From Diphasiastrum complanatum (lineage: Eukaryota > Streptophyta > Lycopodiopsida > Lycopodiales > Lycopodiaceae), in the NCBI GenBank assembly GCA_029204225.1, contig CM055097.1:10796230-10860229 (forward strand): DNA of 64,000 nucleotides, read 5' to 3'. The notes below the pieces were generated by a model. That model was given only the letters and a program-made list of their open reading frames with translations, did not search any database and was not told where the DNA came from. The translations under genes were made by a program, and so were the position numbers. Shown piece by piece: positions 26,523 through 44,824 of this stretch (its first letter is position 1; every line of letters starts with the position of its first letter).

Positions 26523-26742
26523 TTGACAATATTGTGCATAACAACTACTTAATCCAATAATGATCATATATAATAAATCTTCTTGTACCATACTTTTTTA
26601 ATAATTTGATCCATAAAAATAATATTTTTGTCTATCCATACCTGAGTTACTTGATCTGGTTGCAATTGACTACCCTATAGGCCAGAAAATAAAAAATTAA
26701 TGCTATAATTAGCTACCTTGCAAACCAAACATAACATGCTAA

Positions 26743-32405
<5,663 letters not shown>

Positions 32406-33600
32406 ATCTCTCCCTCGGACCCCCTGTTTCTCGAGGGGCTACCGCCCACCGAACCCCCTAGGACTTCCTACTATATAGACACTGTAGATAAAAATGCTAC
32501 CGCCCCCCTTGTAGATAAATGCGCACTGAGAAGGGCCCAATATTTATGCCCCCAACTCTATGCACATTGCACTCACATCTCTAGTGAAACGATTGCAAAA
32601 GTGATCATCATCCATATAGTTGATAGCCCAAACTATAGAATTAACATTTACTGAAAACCAGAGCAAATGACAACTAGATAGCTACTGAAAATAAGATCTG
32701 TTTGTGCCTCATCTACTACACTTTTGAGAGGCAAAACGTTGGTTTGACCTTTGATCCCCTAAAAAAAATTCAGGCATAAGCTATTTTTCCCCCCAAAAAA
32801 AAAAAATTGCGATTATGGGTTCAGAATTGTGATTCACAAATCGCGGACCCAGTGAATTGCGATTCGCTGCAACTATGGTTAGATCTATGTTTGTGAATAT
32901 ATGCTTGCTAATCTTTTGAAGTACGTTGAAGTAATGCTACAACTATTGAAGTCTCCACTACTCTACTTCTTTACCTTCTGACGATGTAATTGACAACGTT
33001 GTAGTGACAATAAAATAGATTTTGATACTAGGTCCAAATATATATATTTTTGTAGTTGCCTTTGAATAAATTTGAATACATCGTGAGTATTTGGTTCTTA
33101 TTAAATATTGATATTTTTCAAATATAGTAAAAATTGTCATTATTCTGTTTTTTTGCATAATTGAAAATTTTGGTACAAATTTGGTAAGGATTTGTCTTGT
33201 TTTTGTGTGGTTTTAGTGATAGACATGATATTGTAAGCCTTTTTTTTTTCAAAATGGGTTTTAAAAAATTCCATTTTCAGCAAGATTTTTAGAATATTCC
33301 TTAAAGTTCCCATTTGCACAAAATATTACCCATTTGATACGCAACGCTGTTATTCTATTCATAATGTAATTTACATCTTTTTATTTCTTTTTTGGGGCCT
33401 AATTGTAAAATAATCAATATTCACTATAATGTATTGGGTAATTTGATCATATCTAGTTGTTAAATAGATGGATTTGACAAAGTCTATGGTCCAAATTTTG
33501 AAAATAACTTGCTAGTGTACTTTGATATATTGCTTGAAGTAATACTAATATATTCATTACTTATTTTATGAATTCAAAATTGATTTTTGCGCACTAACAA
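32406..33600. other. AT-rich spacer, unassigned
   Basis: A short GC-rich patch follows the satellite (32406-32470) with repeated CTACCGCCC. The rest is AT-rich non-coding DNA without recognised features. Confidence 0.4.
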
Positions 33601-33616
33601 ACTAATCATTGTATTC

Positions 33617-33716
33617 AATTGCATGCAGTACCTGATGACATGGATGATATATTAATGAAAGCGCATAGGGTTCATGAACTTTTGAACCAATCCAAGCATG
33701 AAGCTACAACACGTGG
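33617..33716 (+). other. Possible exon upstream of CACTA transposase
   Basis: After a good acceptor (TTGCATGCAG) the frame reads DDMDDILMKAHRVHELLNQS up to a donor-like CACGTG|GTATGA. It could be an upstream exon of the transposase gene, but the phase does not match the exon at 34695 and I recognise no domain. Confidence 0.25.
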
Positions 33717-33980
33717 TATGAAATATATATAGCTATTTCCAATGGTTGTGGATGATCACCATCATATTGTTTCATTATGATGCAAACTACATGGCAAGTG
33801 TTGTGTGTGTGCATGTGTGTGTTTGTGTTTTTACATTGCATGTTGGTGTTTATTTGAAAATTTTAAGCTATCTCTCTCTCATGATGATATTCATTAGCAT
33901 GACATTTTTTCTAAAACAAGCTTCAATTCCAGAATCATTTATCAGTACAAAATATTTTCAGGCATTTGTGTATTATTTTC

Positions 33981-34147
<167 letters not shown>

Positions 34148-34694
34148 GGTTGACAATGGCCTTTTTTTAAGATATATGTGGCATTTAGTCTGAACCGACA
34201 TCTTGTATAGCATGATGCTCAAGAAATCATCCAGAATATATGATTCTATTGTCAAAGACCATCTCACATCTCTCCCTCATCCTTGACCGAAAGTTTTGAT
34301 CATGTTTATGCATGAAGATGATATGATCCACTACTTATTTCTCATTTATGAATGTGAAATATAACACATTAAATACAATGTGTGATATTGTCATTCTATT
34401 TTCTTTCTCGAATTAAATGATTTTATTTAATTTCAATATGTAGTCATTTTTCTCACCACATTCCAACATAACTCATGCTAATGTTACCAATTATTGGTTA
34501 TGGTTATTAATCACCCTTTGACATTAGATCTTTAGGATTAATTTTTGTTTTATTCGATGTTAATATTATTTCAATAATATTTTTTGTTGCTTAGAATGTA
34601 CATATATTGTGGTCTATTTGATGGATTGTTAGTGTTTTGATTTCGATTGTCATGCAAACAATAATGTTGTGGTCATGGTTTTTATATATTTCAG

Positions 34695-36100
34695 AGTTCT
34701 TCAAAGCTCAAAGAGAATGAAGTGAAAGAGCCAACAATACATGTTTCTGAGCTTGATCTAAACATTGATCTCACAAATATGGTTCAAAATGCATTTGAGA
34801 CGATAGACAAAGTCTCATTGGAATGTGAAAATCATATTGGTGAGTATTCATGCAATATTAATGAGGACAATGAATATGGGAATCAAGCTACAAGCGATAA
34901 GGTAGAAGGAAATGAAGATGTCGATGCCATAAAATTTTCTTCTCTAATGGAAGATGCAAAGAAGCCATTGTTTGAAGGATGCAAAAGAAGCAAATTATTT
35001 TCTATATTGTGTCTATATAATCTAAAGGTGGTCCATGGATGGTCGCAAACAAGTTTTGATGAGCTATTAACCTTGCTTCATGAACATCTATTCCCTGAAA
35101 GTAATGAACTTCCATGTTCCAACTATGAGGCAAAGAAGGTGATCAAGGACATCGGTCTAGGTTACCACACTATCCATGCATGTGTGAATGATTGCATATT
35201 GTATCGTGGAGAATATGAAAGTTTGAATAGTTGTCCCATTTGCAAAGAAAGTCATTGGAGAAAACCACAATCCAAAGTGCCACAAAAAGTATTAAGCCAT
35301 TTTCCCATCATACCACGTCTTCAACGATTTTACAGGTACTTATAATGTTCTTTGATTTCTATGTTTTTTATGCTATGACCAAATATTCATACATTAAAAG
35401 TGTTTGTAGAAGTTTGTATCAGGCATGCAAAATACTTATCAAATTATGGTTGCAGATGTCCCATGATTTCCACCAACATGAGGTGGCATACAAAGGGAAA
35501 AAGTGAGGATGGTTTGTGGCACCACCCAGTAGATTGTCTTGCTTGGGAGAATGTTAACTCAAAGTGGCTAGACTTTGCTACAAAGCCCTAAAATGTGCGT
35601 TTGGCATTGGCTATCGATGGATTTAATCCATTTGGAAATTTGAGTAGTCATTGGAGCACATGGCCAATTTTGATAGTGAACTACAATTTGCCACCTTGGA
35701 TCGCAACTAAACATTTCTTTGTGATGCTAAATATGCTCATTCCTGGACCAAAACAAGTGAAGCCTGAAAACATCGATGTTTATCTTGAGGTTGTAGTTAT
35801 CATAGACCGTTCAAATTAACTACAAGATATTTTTCTTATTTAATCTTTGAAACATCAAACTTTGTCTACTAGCGACTAACAATATGAAAAAAAATTCTGT
35901 AGGTTGTCACTGATGAACTACGACAACTTTGGAATGGTGTCTCTGCTTATGATGTAACAGTAGAGGATCCATCAAAAAGAAAATTCACATTGAGAGGCAT
36001 TCTTTTGTGGACCATTCACGATCTTCCAGCATATGGTTTGCTTGCTAGACATTCAACAAAGGGATATGTTGGATGTCCTGCTAGAGAAAATATCTTTTAG
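34695..36100 (+). pseudogene. CACTA (En/Spm) TNP2-like transposase fragment
   Basis: Three exons. Exon 34695-35335 starts after TATTTCAG and includes LFEGCKRSKLFSILCLYNLK, GWSQTSFDELLTLLHEHLFP, LPCSNYEAKKVI, LGYHTIHACVNDCILYRGEY and LSHFPIIPRLQRFYR, all standard for TNP2-type transposases. Intron 35336-35455 keeps phase. Exon 35456-35789 has HHPVDCLAWENV, VRLALAIDGFNPFGN, PILIVNYNLPPWI and MLIPGPKQ but also an in-frame TAA at 35589 where the family has Arg before NVRL. Intron 35790-35902 is followed by exon 35903-36097 (LRQLWNGVSAYDV, TIHDLPAYGLL, GYVGCPA). Coding similarity then stops. The DDE region end and C-terminus are absent. Family identity is firm; the gene is dead. Confidence 0.9.
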
Positions 36101-36900
36101 GCCCTCTAGGTCCTAAAGTCTTGTTTACATTTATTATCCAAAAGGTGGGTGAGGACTTTTGTCAAGCCCCTATTCCACCTAAGGTGCCCTCCATTTCCTT
36201 GGTCCGTGGTCCTTTGTTCCTTTTAGCCCTTCATTTGGTTTTTCTTTCCTTTGTAGCAGGTACGGCCCGACGGCCCTTGGCTTTTGGTTTCGGGATTACC
36301 GACTGATTTGCGTATTTTGCCCATTTCTCGTAATTTGCCCAATTTTACCCGTTAGGGTTTCTGCAAGTTTTCAGTATTGCCCATAATTCACAGCTTGGGT
36401 TTTGCCAGATAAATATTTTTCTTTGATGGCTCTTTGACTGAAGTTGACTTTTCCGGCATTCATGACTAGGGCTCCCACGACAACACGGTTTCCCTGAAAA
36501 ATACACTGAGTGCTCATATATTAGAAAAATGGACTCAGTACATGGTGAGAATTTAGCACGGTCATACCGGCTATTTTTTACAACTGGCCATTTTTTTTTT
36601 GAAAAGCCGTAAAATATTTACCTGCCATTTCTAAGGCTGCAAAATTTGCTCTAGCCTCATTTAGAGCGGGCTGAGACCCAATTCTAGGTGGACCGACACT
36701 TTTGGCTCGGTCTTACAAAACTTGACCACAAAATATTTTTGAAAGTCAGTTTCTTACTTTTAAACTGTGTCTAGCCACTTTAGGGCGGGCTGGGACCCAG
36801 TTCTAAGGCAAATTTGTGCCGATTTTTCTCTAATAACCGGATTTTACATGCCGATTTTTTCAATTATTGCAAACTTAAACTTCAATATTAGCCCGATTTT
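36101..36900. other. Unassigned insertion with a 120-bp duplication
   Basis: It interrupts the transposase. No coding match. The block CTAGCCTCATTTAGAGCGGG (36651 onward) recurs as CTAGCCACTTTAGGGCGGG (36771 onward), period 120 bp. It might be part of the Copia element that follows, but no LTR ends were found. Confidence 0.4.
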
Positions 36901-36929
36901 CCATGCAAAAATATCGGCTAACAGTCTTG

Positions 36930-37256
36930 TAGATGGATAACACCTCTACAATACATCTGACAAAAGATCCCGTGTTCCATTCGAGAACAAAGCACATTGC
37001 AATCAAGTACCACTTGATCAGGGATCTAATTGAAAAGAAGATGCTGCAGACCACCTTCATCGGAACAAAAGACATGGTTGCTGACATCTTTCCCAAAGCC
37101 CTGAACAAAAGACTTTTTGAGAGACAGAGGAGCAGTCTTGGGATCGTAAAGCTATCATGCTTTGAGAGGGAGCTGAAGAAACAAAACGTTTCTATTTACA
37201 AGGCTTTGCTAGCTTTCAGCCCTCTGCTTGAGATTGATCTTTTTGCACCTACATAA
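36930..37256 (+). pseudogene. Copia RNase H C-terminal fragment, plus strand
   Basis: Begins within the CDN-type box (MDNTSTIHLTKDPVFHSRTK) and continues HIAIKYHLIRDLIEKK, GTKDMVADIF and KRLFERQRSSLGIV, the usual end of a Copia polyprotein. The earlier catalytic part is absent. No polypurine tract and LTR follow; instead an oppositely oriented Copia gag starts at once, so the end is a rearrangement junction. Confidence 0.85.
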
Positions 37257-38245
37257 GGATGAGACTTGTGAAAGAATTCCTAGAGCTAGACATATGGGAA
37301 CTAACCCCACTATCTATCCACCATACTTCTTCACTTTTGAAAGGAAAAGATGAAAAATTGGACATTATAAGAGAATCTTCCCTATCACTCTCGTTACCCT
37401 CACACTCTTCCTCATTAGTAAGGTTAGCTTGTTTAAACTGGTTTTTATTCTTGAAACAGTTTGATGCATAGTGGCCCTTCTTGCCACAAAAGAAGCATTT
37501 GATTGTTGACATCTTCTTCTTGCCACTGGATGTTGTAGCTTGTGAGGATTGATCCTCACCACCATCTTTGGTTTGTCCTTGTCCTTCTTGAAATGTTCTT
37601 GTCCTTTGCCCTTGCCTCTTGACTTGTCCTTTGTGAAGAAAGCTTTCTCATCTCCACCATTCTTCAATAAGAGTTTGTTGATCCTCAGTAGCTTGTTCTC
37701 TTGCCTGTTTTTTTCAACAATGAGAACCCCTTGAAGAGTCTCCAAAGATGGTAGCTCCTCCTTGATAGCATAAGTCTGCACAATATTATCATACTCATCT
37801 CTTAGTCCATTAAGGACTACTTGAACAATTTCATTGTTCTTTAGAGCATCTCCAATACTGCTAACTTTTTATGAAAACCTTTCACTCTCATAACATAACT
37901 TGAAGCACTCTCATCTACTCTCTGATAATCTAGAAATATCTGGTTTCTAAGTGTGTGCAATCTAGATGTATTCTTAGCTTCATAGATAGTACTAAGGATG
38001 TCCCAAGCCTCTTTGGCAGTGGTGCAAGAACTGACCTCCCTAAGCACCTCATTGGACACATTCATTTTTATAACATGAAGAGCAATTTTAGATTCCTTCT
38101 TGAACTCTTGAGCTTGATTAGGAGCTTCTGGTTCAAATTCACTCCAGACGCAATGTCCATTACATCCTGTAGAACCAATAAAGATTCCATTTCCCCACCA
38201 CGTGAGAATTAATAATATTATGCGAGGAACCGACGAGCATGTCAT
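37249..38245 (-). pseudogene. Copia gag and protease start, minus strand
   Basis: Gag UBN2 segment (IALHVIKMNVSNEVLREVSS, TAKEAWDILSTIYEAKNTSR), Lys-rich linker, zinc knuckle CFFCGKKGHYASNC and protease start WWIDSGVSSHMS. The frame shifts near 37840 and near 37510-37780. The rest of pol is missing because the sequence joins a plus-strand Copia tail at about 37250. Confidence 0.85.
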
Positions 38246-39137
38246 GACCTTCCAGCTTTTCCCTCATGCGTATCAGTTCACTATTTGGAAACTGATAAGC
38301 TTCACATGCCTTGGTGGACAAAATTCAAATTGCATAATTGGAAGTTGTTAATCTCTCACTATGTTCTAATAGAACTAAACCAATGGATGACATGTTCACT
38401 ATGAAAGATTTCTAGTAATGACAAAAAAAAGTGGAATTTAATCTGTTGCTACTCTTCTCAATCTAGGATCTAACTTGGAATGGTGATCCAACTTATGAAA
38501 TCTAGCAACAAATACGAGATCTTGCTCACAACAGTGAATCAATCAACATGAATCTAGATCTAGCTTCATGCAGATGATGAAGCACTAACAAGATTGATGT
38601 CAATTTCTACCTCGAGTTTCAAAAGATGGAATCACTCTAGGTCACACATACAACTCAAACATAATTTACTTGTGTGAAATGATGTGTCTATGACATCTAC
38701 AACTCGTCTACCAATTCTATCTTTGATTGAAAACATAAAATGTAAATATTGATGAGATTGAATAGATGTGTGCTCACTTTGGCATATTACACAAGATGCG
38801 GTACACTCCCTATCACTTTGATTGCCTAATGCTCTCTAAAATCAAATCAAATTGATTTAGAAACACAAGCACAACATTTGAACTTCAAGGCCTCTCTAAC
38901 AAGCTATCAAACACAAGAAATGGATCAATACCTGAGATATACCACCTATTTGAAATAGGCTGATCTCACACGTGCGAAAGTATAGATATGTACAAGTCTC
39001 ATTTAATGCAAATCAGTATTGATTTGATCAATCTATGATCCAAAATTGGTGTGATTCAAATTGAGATTGTATTTCTCTCCCAAATCCAAGTTCTTGCAAG
39101 CAAATTCTCTCAAGTTATGATGTATGCACCCTCACCT
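38246..39137. other. LTR- or leader-like DNA, unassigned
   Basis: No coding match. It includes CTCACACGTGCGAAAG near 38965, one of the recurring CACGTG/CACATGTG sites, so it may be an LTR or leader of the flanking Copia pieces. Boundaries were not found. Confidence 0.3.
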
Positions 39138-40273
39138 CTACAAAGCACAAAGCTCTGATAATAAGTGAATTATTGGGAATGGAAGGAACAAAACATCCTT
39201 CAAATGAACATTCCTATTTGTAGAGAGAGAAATAGGAACTGTGCCAATCCCATTGATTGCACACTCACCATCATTGGCTGTGTAGATCACCTTCTTGTCA
39301 TCTTCATATGCCAACAAAGAAGTGAAGTACTCTTTGTGAAAAGTCATGTGTGAACTTGCTCCACTATCAATCCAAGATGGATCTAGATCTCCATCATTAG
39401 CAATCATACATGAAGACATCACAAAGGCATCATCATTTGAATTTTGAACATTCAAACCATTTTTATCATGAGTAAGATTACCTTGCTTGTCTCCTTGATC
39501 TCTCTTCTTCTTGTAGCACTCACTTGCAAAGTGTCCTTTGATGCCACAATAGAATCACTTGAGCTCTGATCTATCTTTCCTTTTGCCATTTGAAGAAGCC
39601 TCCGCTTGATCTTGCCCTTTAACCACTTACTTTTGCTTTTGACTTTGAATTTTCCCTTGATGAACATAGCCTCCTCTCCAACTTGAGATGTTGATGAAGA
39701 TCCACCTCTTGCTTCTTAATTGATCAAGATCTCTTGAAGATCAATCAAACTTGGCAAAGTTCTTTGAATGGAAAGACTTTGTACAATGTTAGCATGAGCA
39801 TCCAACAAACCATTAAGAATAACTTGAACAAGCTCTTCTTCCTTAATGCTCTCATCAATGCAAACTAACTCATCATTCAAAGCCTTCACTCTCAAAACAA
39901 AAATATTTGGACTTTCTTCATTCTTTTGCAAACATTGAAAGATTTTCCTTCTTAGAGTCAACACTCTAGAAGTAGACTTGGATTCATAAAGCTTCTTAAA
40001 TGAATCCCAAGCGTCCTTTGATGAAGTCCTCTTACCAACTTCCTTGAGAAGTTCATTGGTAACATTCATCTTGATAATGTGTAGAGCTCTTTTGGACCTC
40101 TTGTCATACCTCAATTGTTCTTGTTGTGTTGCTGGCCCCTCCTCCAAACCTACAACAATATCCAAAACATCATTTATCTCAAGAAGTGATTCCATCCTCA
40201 CTTTCCACAATGAATAGTTGCTTGAGGTAAGCCTATCATTGCCTTCCAACATGTATTCACTTGATGTAGCCAT
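39138..40273 (-). pseudogene. Copia gag-protease fragment, minus strand
   Basis: Starts MATSSEYMLEGNDRLTSSNY at 40273 and runs through LHIIKMNVTNELLKEVG and DAWDSFKKLYESKSTSRVLT (UBN2 gag). The knuckle GIKGHFASEC at about 39500-39545 lies in a second frame, and the first Cys codon of the knuckle appears to be TGA. The protease start is WIDSGASSHMTFHKEYF. Coding similarity stops near 39150 (VHLKDVLFLPF), so integrase and reverse transcriptase are missing. It is a separate copy from the fragment at 37249-38245, with clearly different sequence. Confidence 0.85.
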
Positions 40274-40850
40274 GTTGCAATGACCCGATCCTTCTCTTTC
40301 AACCTGTTCCAATGCACAAAGCAGTCTTTTGAAATACAACAAATGTTTCAAAAAAGAAATCACAAAGATATGGAACCTCTCAATTCTCTTCTAGCATATA
40401 TCTAGCTAATCAACACATAGAATGTAGAAATCTTGATCAACCTATGATCTATCCTCAATCTAATGACTCTTGCCACTTCCTAAGATTGAAACACACTCTA
40501 ATGAAGTTCAATAGCCTCACAAAATAGAGATCCAATCAAAATTAGGATTTTGACAAAATCACAAAAAATTGACTATTTCAAATTCTACATGCAATTGCCT
40601 AAAACTTGATATAGAATTTTGTAGCCTCAAGTGAGACCTTCCTAATGCATCCAAAATCGGCTATTTCCAGTAAGTGTGGTGTGAAATCAGAATTCATCAA
40701 GTTCAGAACCTAATATGAGTTTTGATCTACAAAATTTCCAATCTACATATGCAAGAATCTTGATTTTTGGATAGAAATCAATCTAGCATGCTCTAGCATT
40801 GATATCTTCACCAAATGCTTGATAGATTTGCTTGATGACCTACAACACAA

Positions 40851-40862
40851 TCTCTAATACCA
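40851..40862 (-). other. Primer binding site variant, minus strand
   Basis: The minus strand reads TGGTATTAGAGA, one base from the standard TGGTATCAGAGA, directly after an LTR-like end CAATTCTTCACA (from 40863). It lies about 580 bp upstream of the gag ATG at 40273 and fits that element. Confidence 0.6.
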
Positions 40863-41182
40863 TGTGAAGAATTGTTGACTGATTCTGACGAATCCCCAAG
40901 ATACTCGACCAGAGCAACTCAAGAGCACCTCTCACCTTACACCGAGGAGGTCTTTGAGAAGACGAGACTAACGAATATTGAGAGCCGAGTATGAGAGCTG
41001 AGAAGTACTAGTTAGTAATGATAAACAAGAACTGTGTAAGCCTCATGGTGAATCCCGAAAGATGGAATGACCATGTAGGAACTAGTATTTCTAGGCAAAG
41101 TAATAAATGTAAGTAGACCCCTCTTAAAGAAAGTAGAGTGAGCCACCTTTTGATGGTGACCTCTAGTGGAGAGCATTATTCC
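40863..41182 (-). mobile_element. Probable part of a Copia 5' LTR
   Basis: Begins on the plus strand with TGTGAAGAATTG next to the primer binding site, which is the expected 3' end of a minus-strand LTR. The start of this LTR was not found; the next clear landmark is the direct repeat beginning at 41183. Confidence 0.35.
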
Positions 41183-42007
41183 ACTTGTAAATTGTGTAAT
41201 GTGGAAATGCCACTAGGATGCCACCTAAGGAGCTCTCTTGCTTGTTTAAGAGACTCCCTCTTTGAGAAGAGGAGCTTTTTGTGTATTGTATCAACTCCAT
41301 GCTGTAATGAGAAGAGCCTCCACAAGTTTGGTGCATCCATTGAGCTCCTTGATCATGCTTGTTTCTTGAGTGAATGCATTCATGATCTTGCCCTTCCCTC
41401 CTTTGTGTGTGGTTGTGGATAGTAGAGTGGATTAGATTTCTTGTTTTCCTAGAGTGGATTAGTTTTCATTTCTTGTTTGTGGATTAATGTAGGAATCAGC
41501 ATTCAGGTAAACTAAATAGACTGGGTTTGTGGTGTAGTTCTTGCATATTCTCTTACAATCCTATTCTTGATGTTCTTGGGATGTCCAATAATCAAAAGGT
41601 TGGTTGGTTTCTTGATTCTTGGACTTCTAAAATGCTGTAGAATAGTTTCTTGGTTCTTGTTTTGTGGATTTATGCAAGTGTAGAATGTTAGGATCTGATT
41701 GTAACTCGTTTTTGCAGTAATAGAGTAGGACTTCAGTCATTGTTCAACGGTTTTGCATGCTCATTTGATGGTTGAACATTTTGGCATGCATGATTGATTG
41801 ATTATGGTCGTTTATGCATGTGCTTTAGTGCAAGAGTGACAAATTTGAGTGTCCTCTGACATGCAGGACAAAAATACTACAACATTTGAATCATCATTCT
41901 GCCTGGTCTGGGCAGTGTAATAACAAGAAAACATCTAATATACGCCCAACGAGTCTGATAACAAGTAGAAACTGTTATGAAACAAGAAAAAGAACAAGAA
42001 AAAAGCC
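41183..42007 (+). repeat. Direct repeat copy A (about 825 bp)
   Basis: Almost the same sequence occurs at 43977-44795. Shared starts read ACTTGTAA(A/T)TTGTGTAATG and shared ends read ACAAGAAAAAAGCC. Copy A has nine extra bases (CTTTTTGTG) near 41274. The pair looks like LTRs of a 3.6-kb element, but the ends are not TG...CA and the flanks show no target duplication, so a segmental duplication is also possible. Confidence 0.85.
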
Positions 42008-43976
42008 TTCGGACTTTGATTTAAGCTTTTGTTTTTAACCTTTGCATTTTTCGACTCGTTCTACCTTCGCATTATTCATTTTTCACCCTAACCCTAAATT
42101 GTCGCATTTCTCATTTTTTGTCCTAATCATACATTGTTGCACTTTTTGTTTTTTACCGTAACCCTACACCGACATTTTTTTTTTTACCCTAACACTACTT
42201 TGTCGTATTTTTCGCTTTTGTTTGTACCGCAGCCCTAAACTGTTGCATTTTTTTTGCTTTCGCCAACTTCGCATTTTTCGCTTCTTCGAACCCTAAGACT
42301 GTCATGTTTTTCCAGCTTTTTTGCAATTTGAAATTGTCGCACTTTTTGTTTTTTTATCTACACCTTCGGGTTTTTTGCTCTTTTTTTATTTGTTGACATA
42401 TTTTTTGTTTTTTCGAGAGTTTCTAATCTTCAAATTTTCAGGATTCTCTGATTTTTTGTTTCTCATTTTAAGGATTTCTCACGTAATTTCAAAATCACCT
42501 TGCACAGAGTTTAAGATCTTTGAGTATAATGAAAATTTGCGAAATCCATATCACGTCAGAGTTGATTCTTGCATCTCATCATCATATTTATTTTCGACCA
42601 ACTACAACAAGATCGAAATAGATTTAGTTAAAATTTGTTCAGTCTTTAGTCTAGTCACATGTTCAACGTGTTTCAACTACGTGTTCCACACGTCGATCCA
42701 AACTTGAGCATGAACAATTACCAACAACAGCATCTCCACCAACAGATTTTTGGAGGAGGGGAGAGAGTGGATATGCAGACATCCACTGGAGCAGCCACAT
42801 TGCCAGCAACACCATCAACAAGATCGACAACCAAGGTCACAAACCAAAGAGAATAACGACAAGGCTAATAAGATAGTTAGGCAAATCTAAACAATTCAAT
42901 CAAAAGAAGTATTCCAGTCACGATGAAGATCCTTCACAAAGGGAAGCACAAGCATTGGAAAATCAGTCTCCTTCTTCAACCAGCCATACTTCTGCACCCA
43001 TTCTCATGCCTATCGCCCACACCATCTACCGTTTTCACCACCACCACCACCCTTCCTTCCATCTGTTTGTTTATCATCAGTTCACCGTTCTTATGAGAAA
43101 TTTCCAGTTTTTGATAGTCTTATCAAAGCGGCTAAAAGATCATTGCAAGTGTCTTGCGGAGACCAACTAACACCTACATTGGTTCGGAGACCAATTATCA
43201 CCTACATTGGTTGATCAGCCGAAAAAGATTTAAGAAGCATGCAAAGTAGCTAGAAGAAATAAAGAGAAAGATCTAAGAAGCTGAGGAGGAAAGGACAAAA
43301 CTTAAGCAACAGTTGAGTCAGATCGATCTTGATCAAAAGAAACTCTCTAGAGCAATGATAGTTGAATCTCCTCCTACGAAGCCGGACGAGATCCAAAAGT
43401 AATGGATCAAAAGAAAAAAGAGCTGCTAGAAAAAGAAAAGATGAAGACAACCATGAACCTGCAAAATAAAATGACCTCCTCACCCAACGAATGGTGGTCG
43501 AAGCTCAACATTGCAAGGGTCCAAGGTTGCAACTGTAGAACTATCAGTTCCTTCATCCTGCCACCAAGCCTTCATCATGTTTCCTTACCGTTACCAAACC
43601 GTCCATCCAGATCTGTTCCTACCACCAATTTTTGATGATGAGTCCATCTCCTTGAGACTGATAATCGAAGTTTGTGCAACCTGCAGATCGAAGGTTTTCC
43701 TTAAGACTGGAACTTCAACTGAGAGAGGAACTGTAGAAACGCCTAGAAGCAAAATAGAGGATACAGACCTCTCAGAAGTTAGTGTCTGCCAAGAAACTAG
43801 AGATGAAATCGTCAATGGCATATACAAGTGATAAGAGAAAAGACACGCGGGAAGCACTCAAGCATGCAAGACTGTCAAGCTGCTGGGAGCTCTCCAATTT
43901 TGAGAATGTCAACCACTTGCAGCAATAAGACATCTTGTTACATTGCGGCAAATTGCGAAAGCAGTTTTTGATAAAG
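42008..43976 (+). other. Interior between the direct repeats
   Basis: The first 350 bp have a degenerate repeat of about 50 bp with ACCCTAAC or CCCTAAA followed by TTGTCGCATTTTTC-like DNA. Later parts include short broken frames: a Gln/Thr-rich piece at 42713-42856 and a Lys/Glu/Gln-rich, possibly coiled-coil piece near 43220-43480 (EEERTKLKQQLSQIDLDQKK). No known retroelement domain was recognised. Confidence 0.4.
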
Positions 43977-44795
43977 ACTTGTAATTTGTGTAATGTGAAA
44001 ATGCCACTAGGATGCCACCTAAGGAGCTCTCTTGCTTATTTAAGAGACTCCCTCTTTGAGAAGAGGAGTGTATTGTATCAACTCCATGCCGAAATGAGAA
44101 GAGCCTCCACGAGTTTGGTGCATCCATTGAGCTCCTTGATCATGCTTGTTTCTTGAGTGAATGCATTCATGACCTTGCCCTTATCTCCTTTGTGTGTGGT
44201 TGTGGATAGTAGAGTGGATAGATTTTCTGTTTTCCTAGAGTGGATTAGTTTTCATTTCTTGTTTGTGGATTAATGTAGGAATCAGCATTCAGGTAAACTA
44301 AATAGACTGGGTTTGTGGTGTAGTTCTTGCATATTCTCTTACAACCCTGTTCTTGATGTTCTTGGGATGTCCAATAATCAAAAGGCTGGTTGGTTTCTTG
44401 ATTCTTGGACTTCTAAAATGTTGTAGAATAGTTTCTTGTTTCTTGTTTTGTGGATTTATGCAAGTGTAGAATGTTAGGATCTGATTGTAACTCGTTTTTG
44501 CAGTAGTAGAGTAGGACTTCAGTCATTGTTCAACGGTTTTGCATGCTTATTTGATGGTTGAATGTTTTGGCATGCATGATTGACTGATTATGGTCGTTTA
44601 TGCATGTGCTTTAGTGCAAGAGTGACAAACTTGAGTGTCCTCTGACAGGTAGGACAAAAATACTACAACATCTAAATCATCATTCTGCCTGATCTGGGCA
44701 TTGTAATAACAAGAAAACATCTAATAAATGTCCAACGAGCCTGATAACAAGCAGAAACTATTATGAAACAAGAAGAAATAACAAGAAAAAAAGCC
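43977..44795 (+). repeat. Direct repeat copy B (about 819 bp)
   Basis: Partner of copy A in the same orientation, with scattered substitutions and small indels. By eye the two are well over 90 percent alike. Confidence 0.85.
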
Positions 44796-44824
44796 AGCAG
44801 ATCCTCTGGAGCAGGGGATCTGTA

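Noticed and set aside
39150-39165. TTATCAGAGC-like primer site on the minus strand
   Set aside because: It overlaps the end of the protease frame and differs from the standard site; more likely chance.
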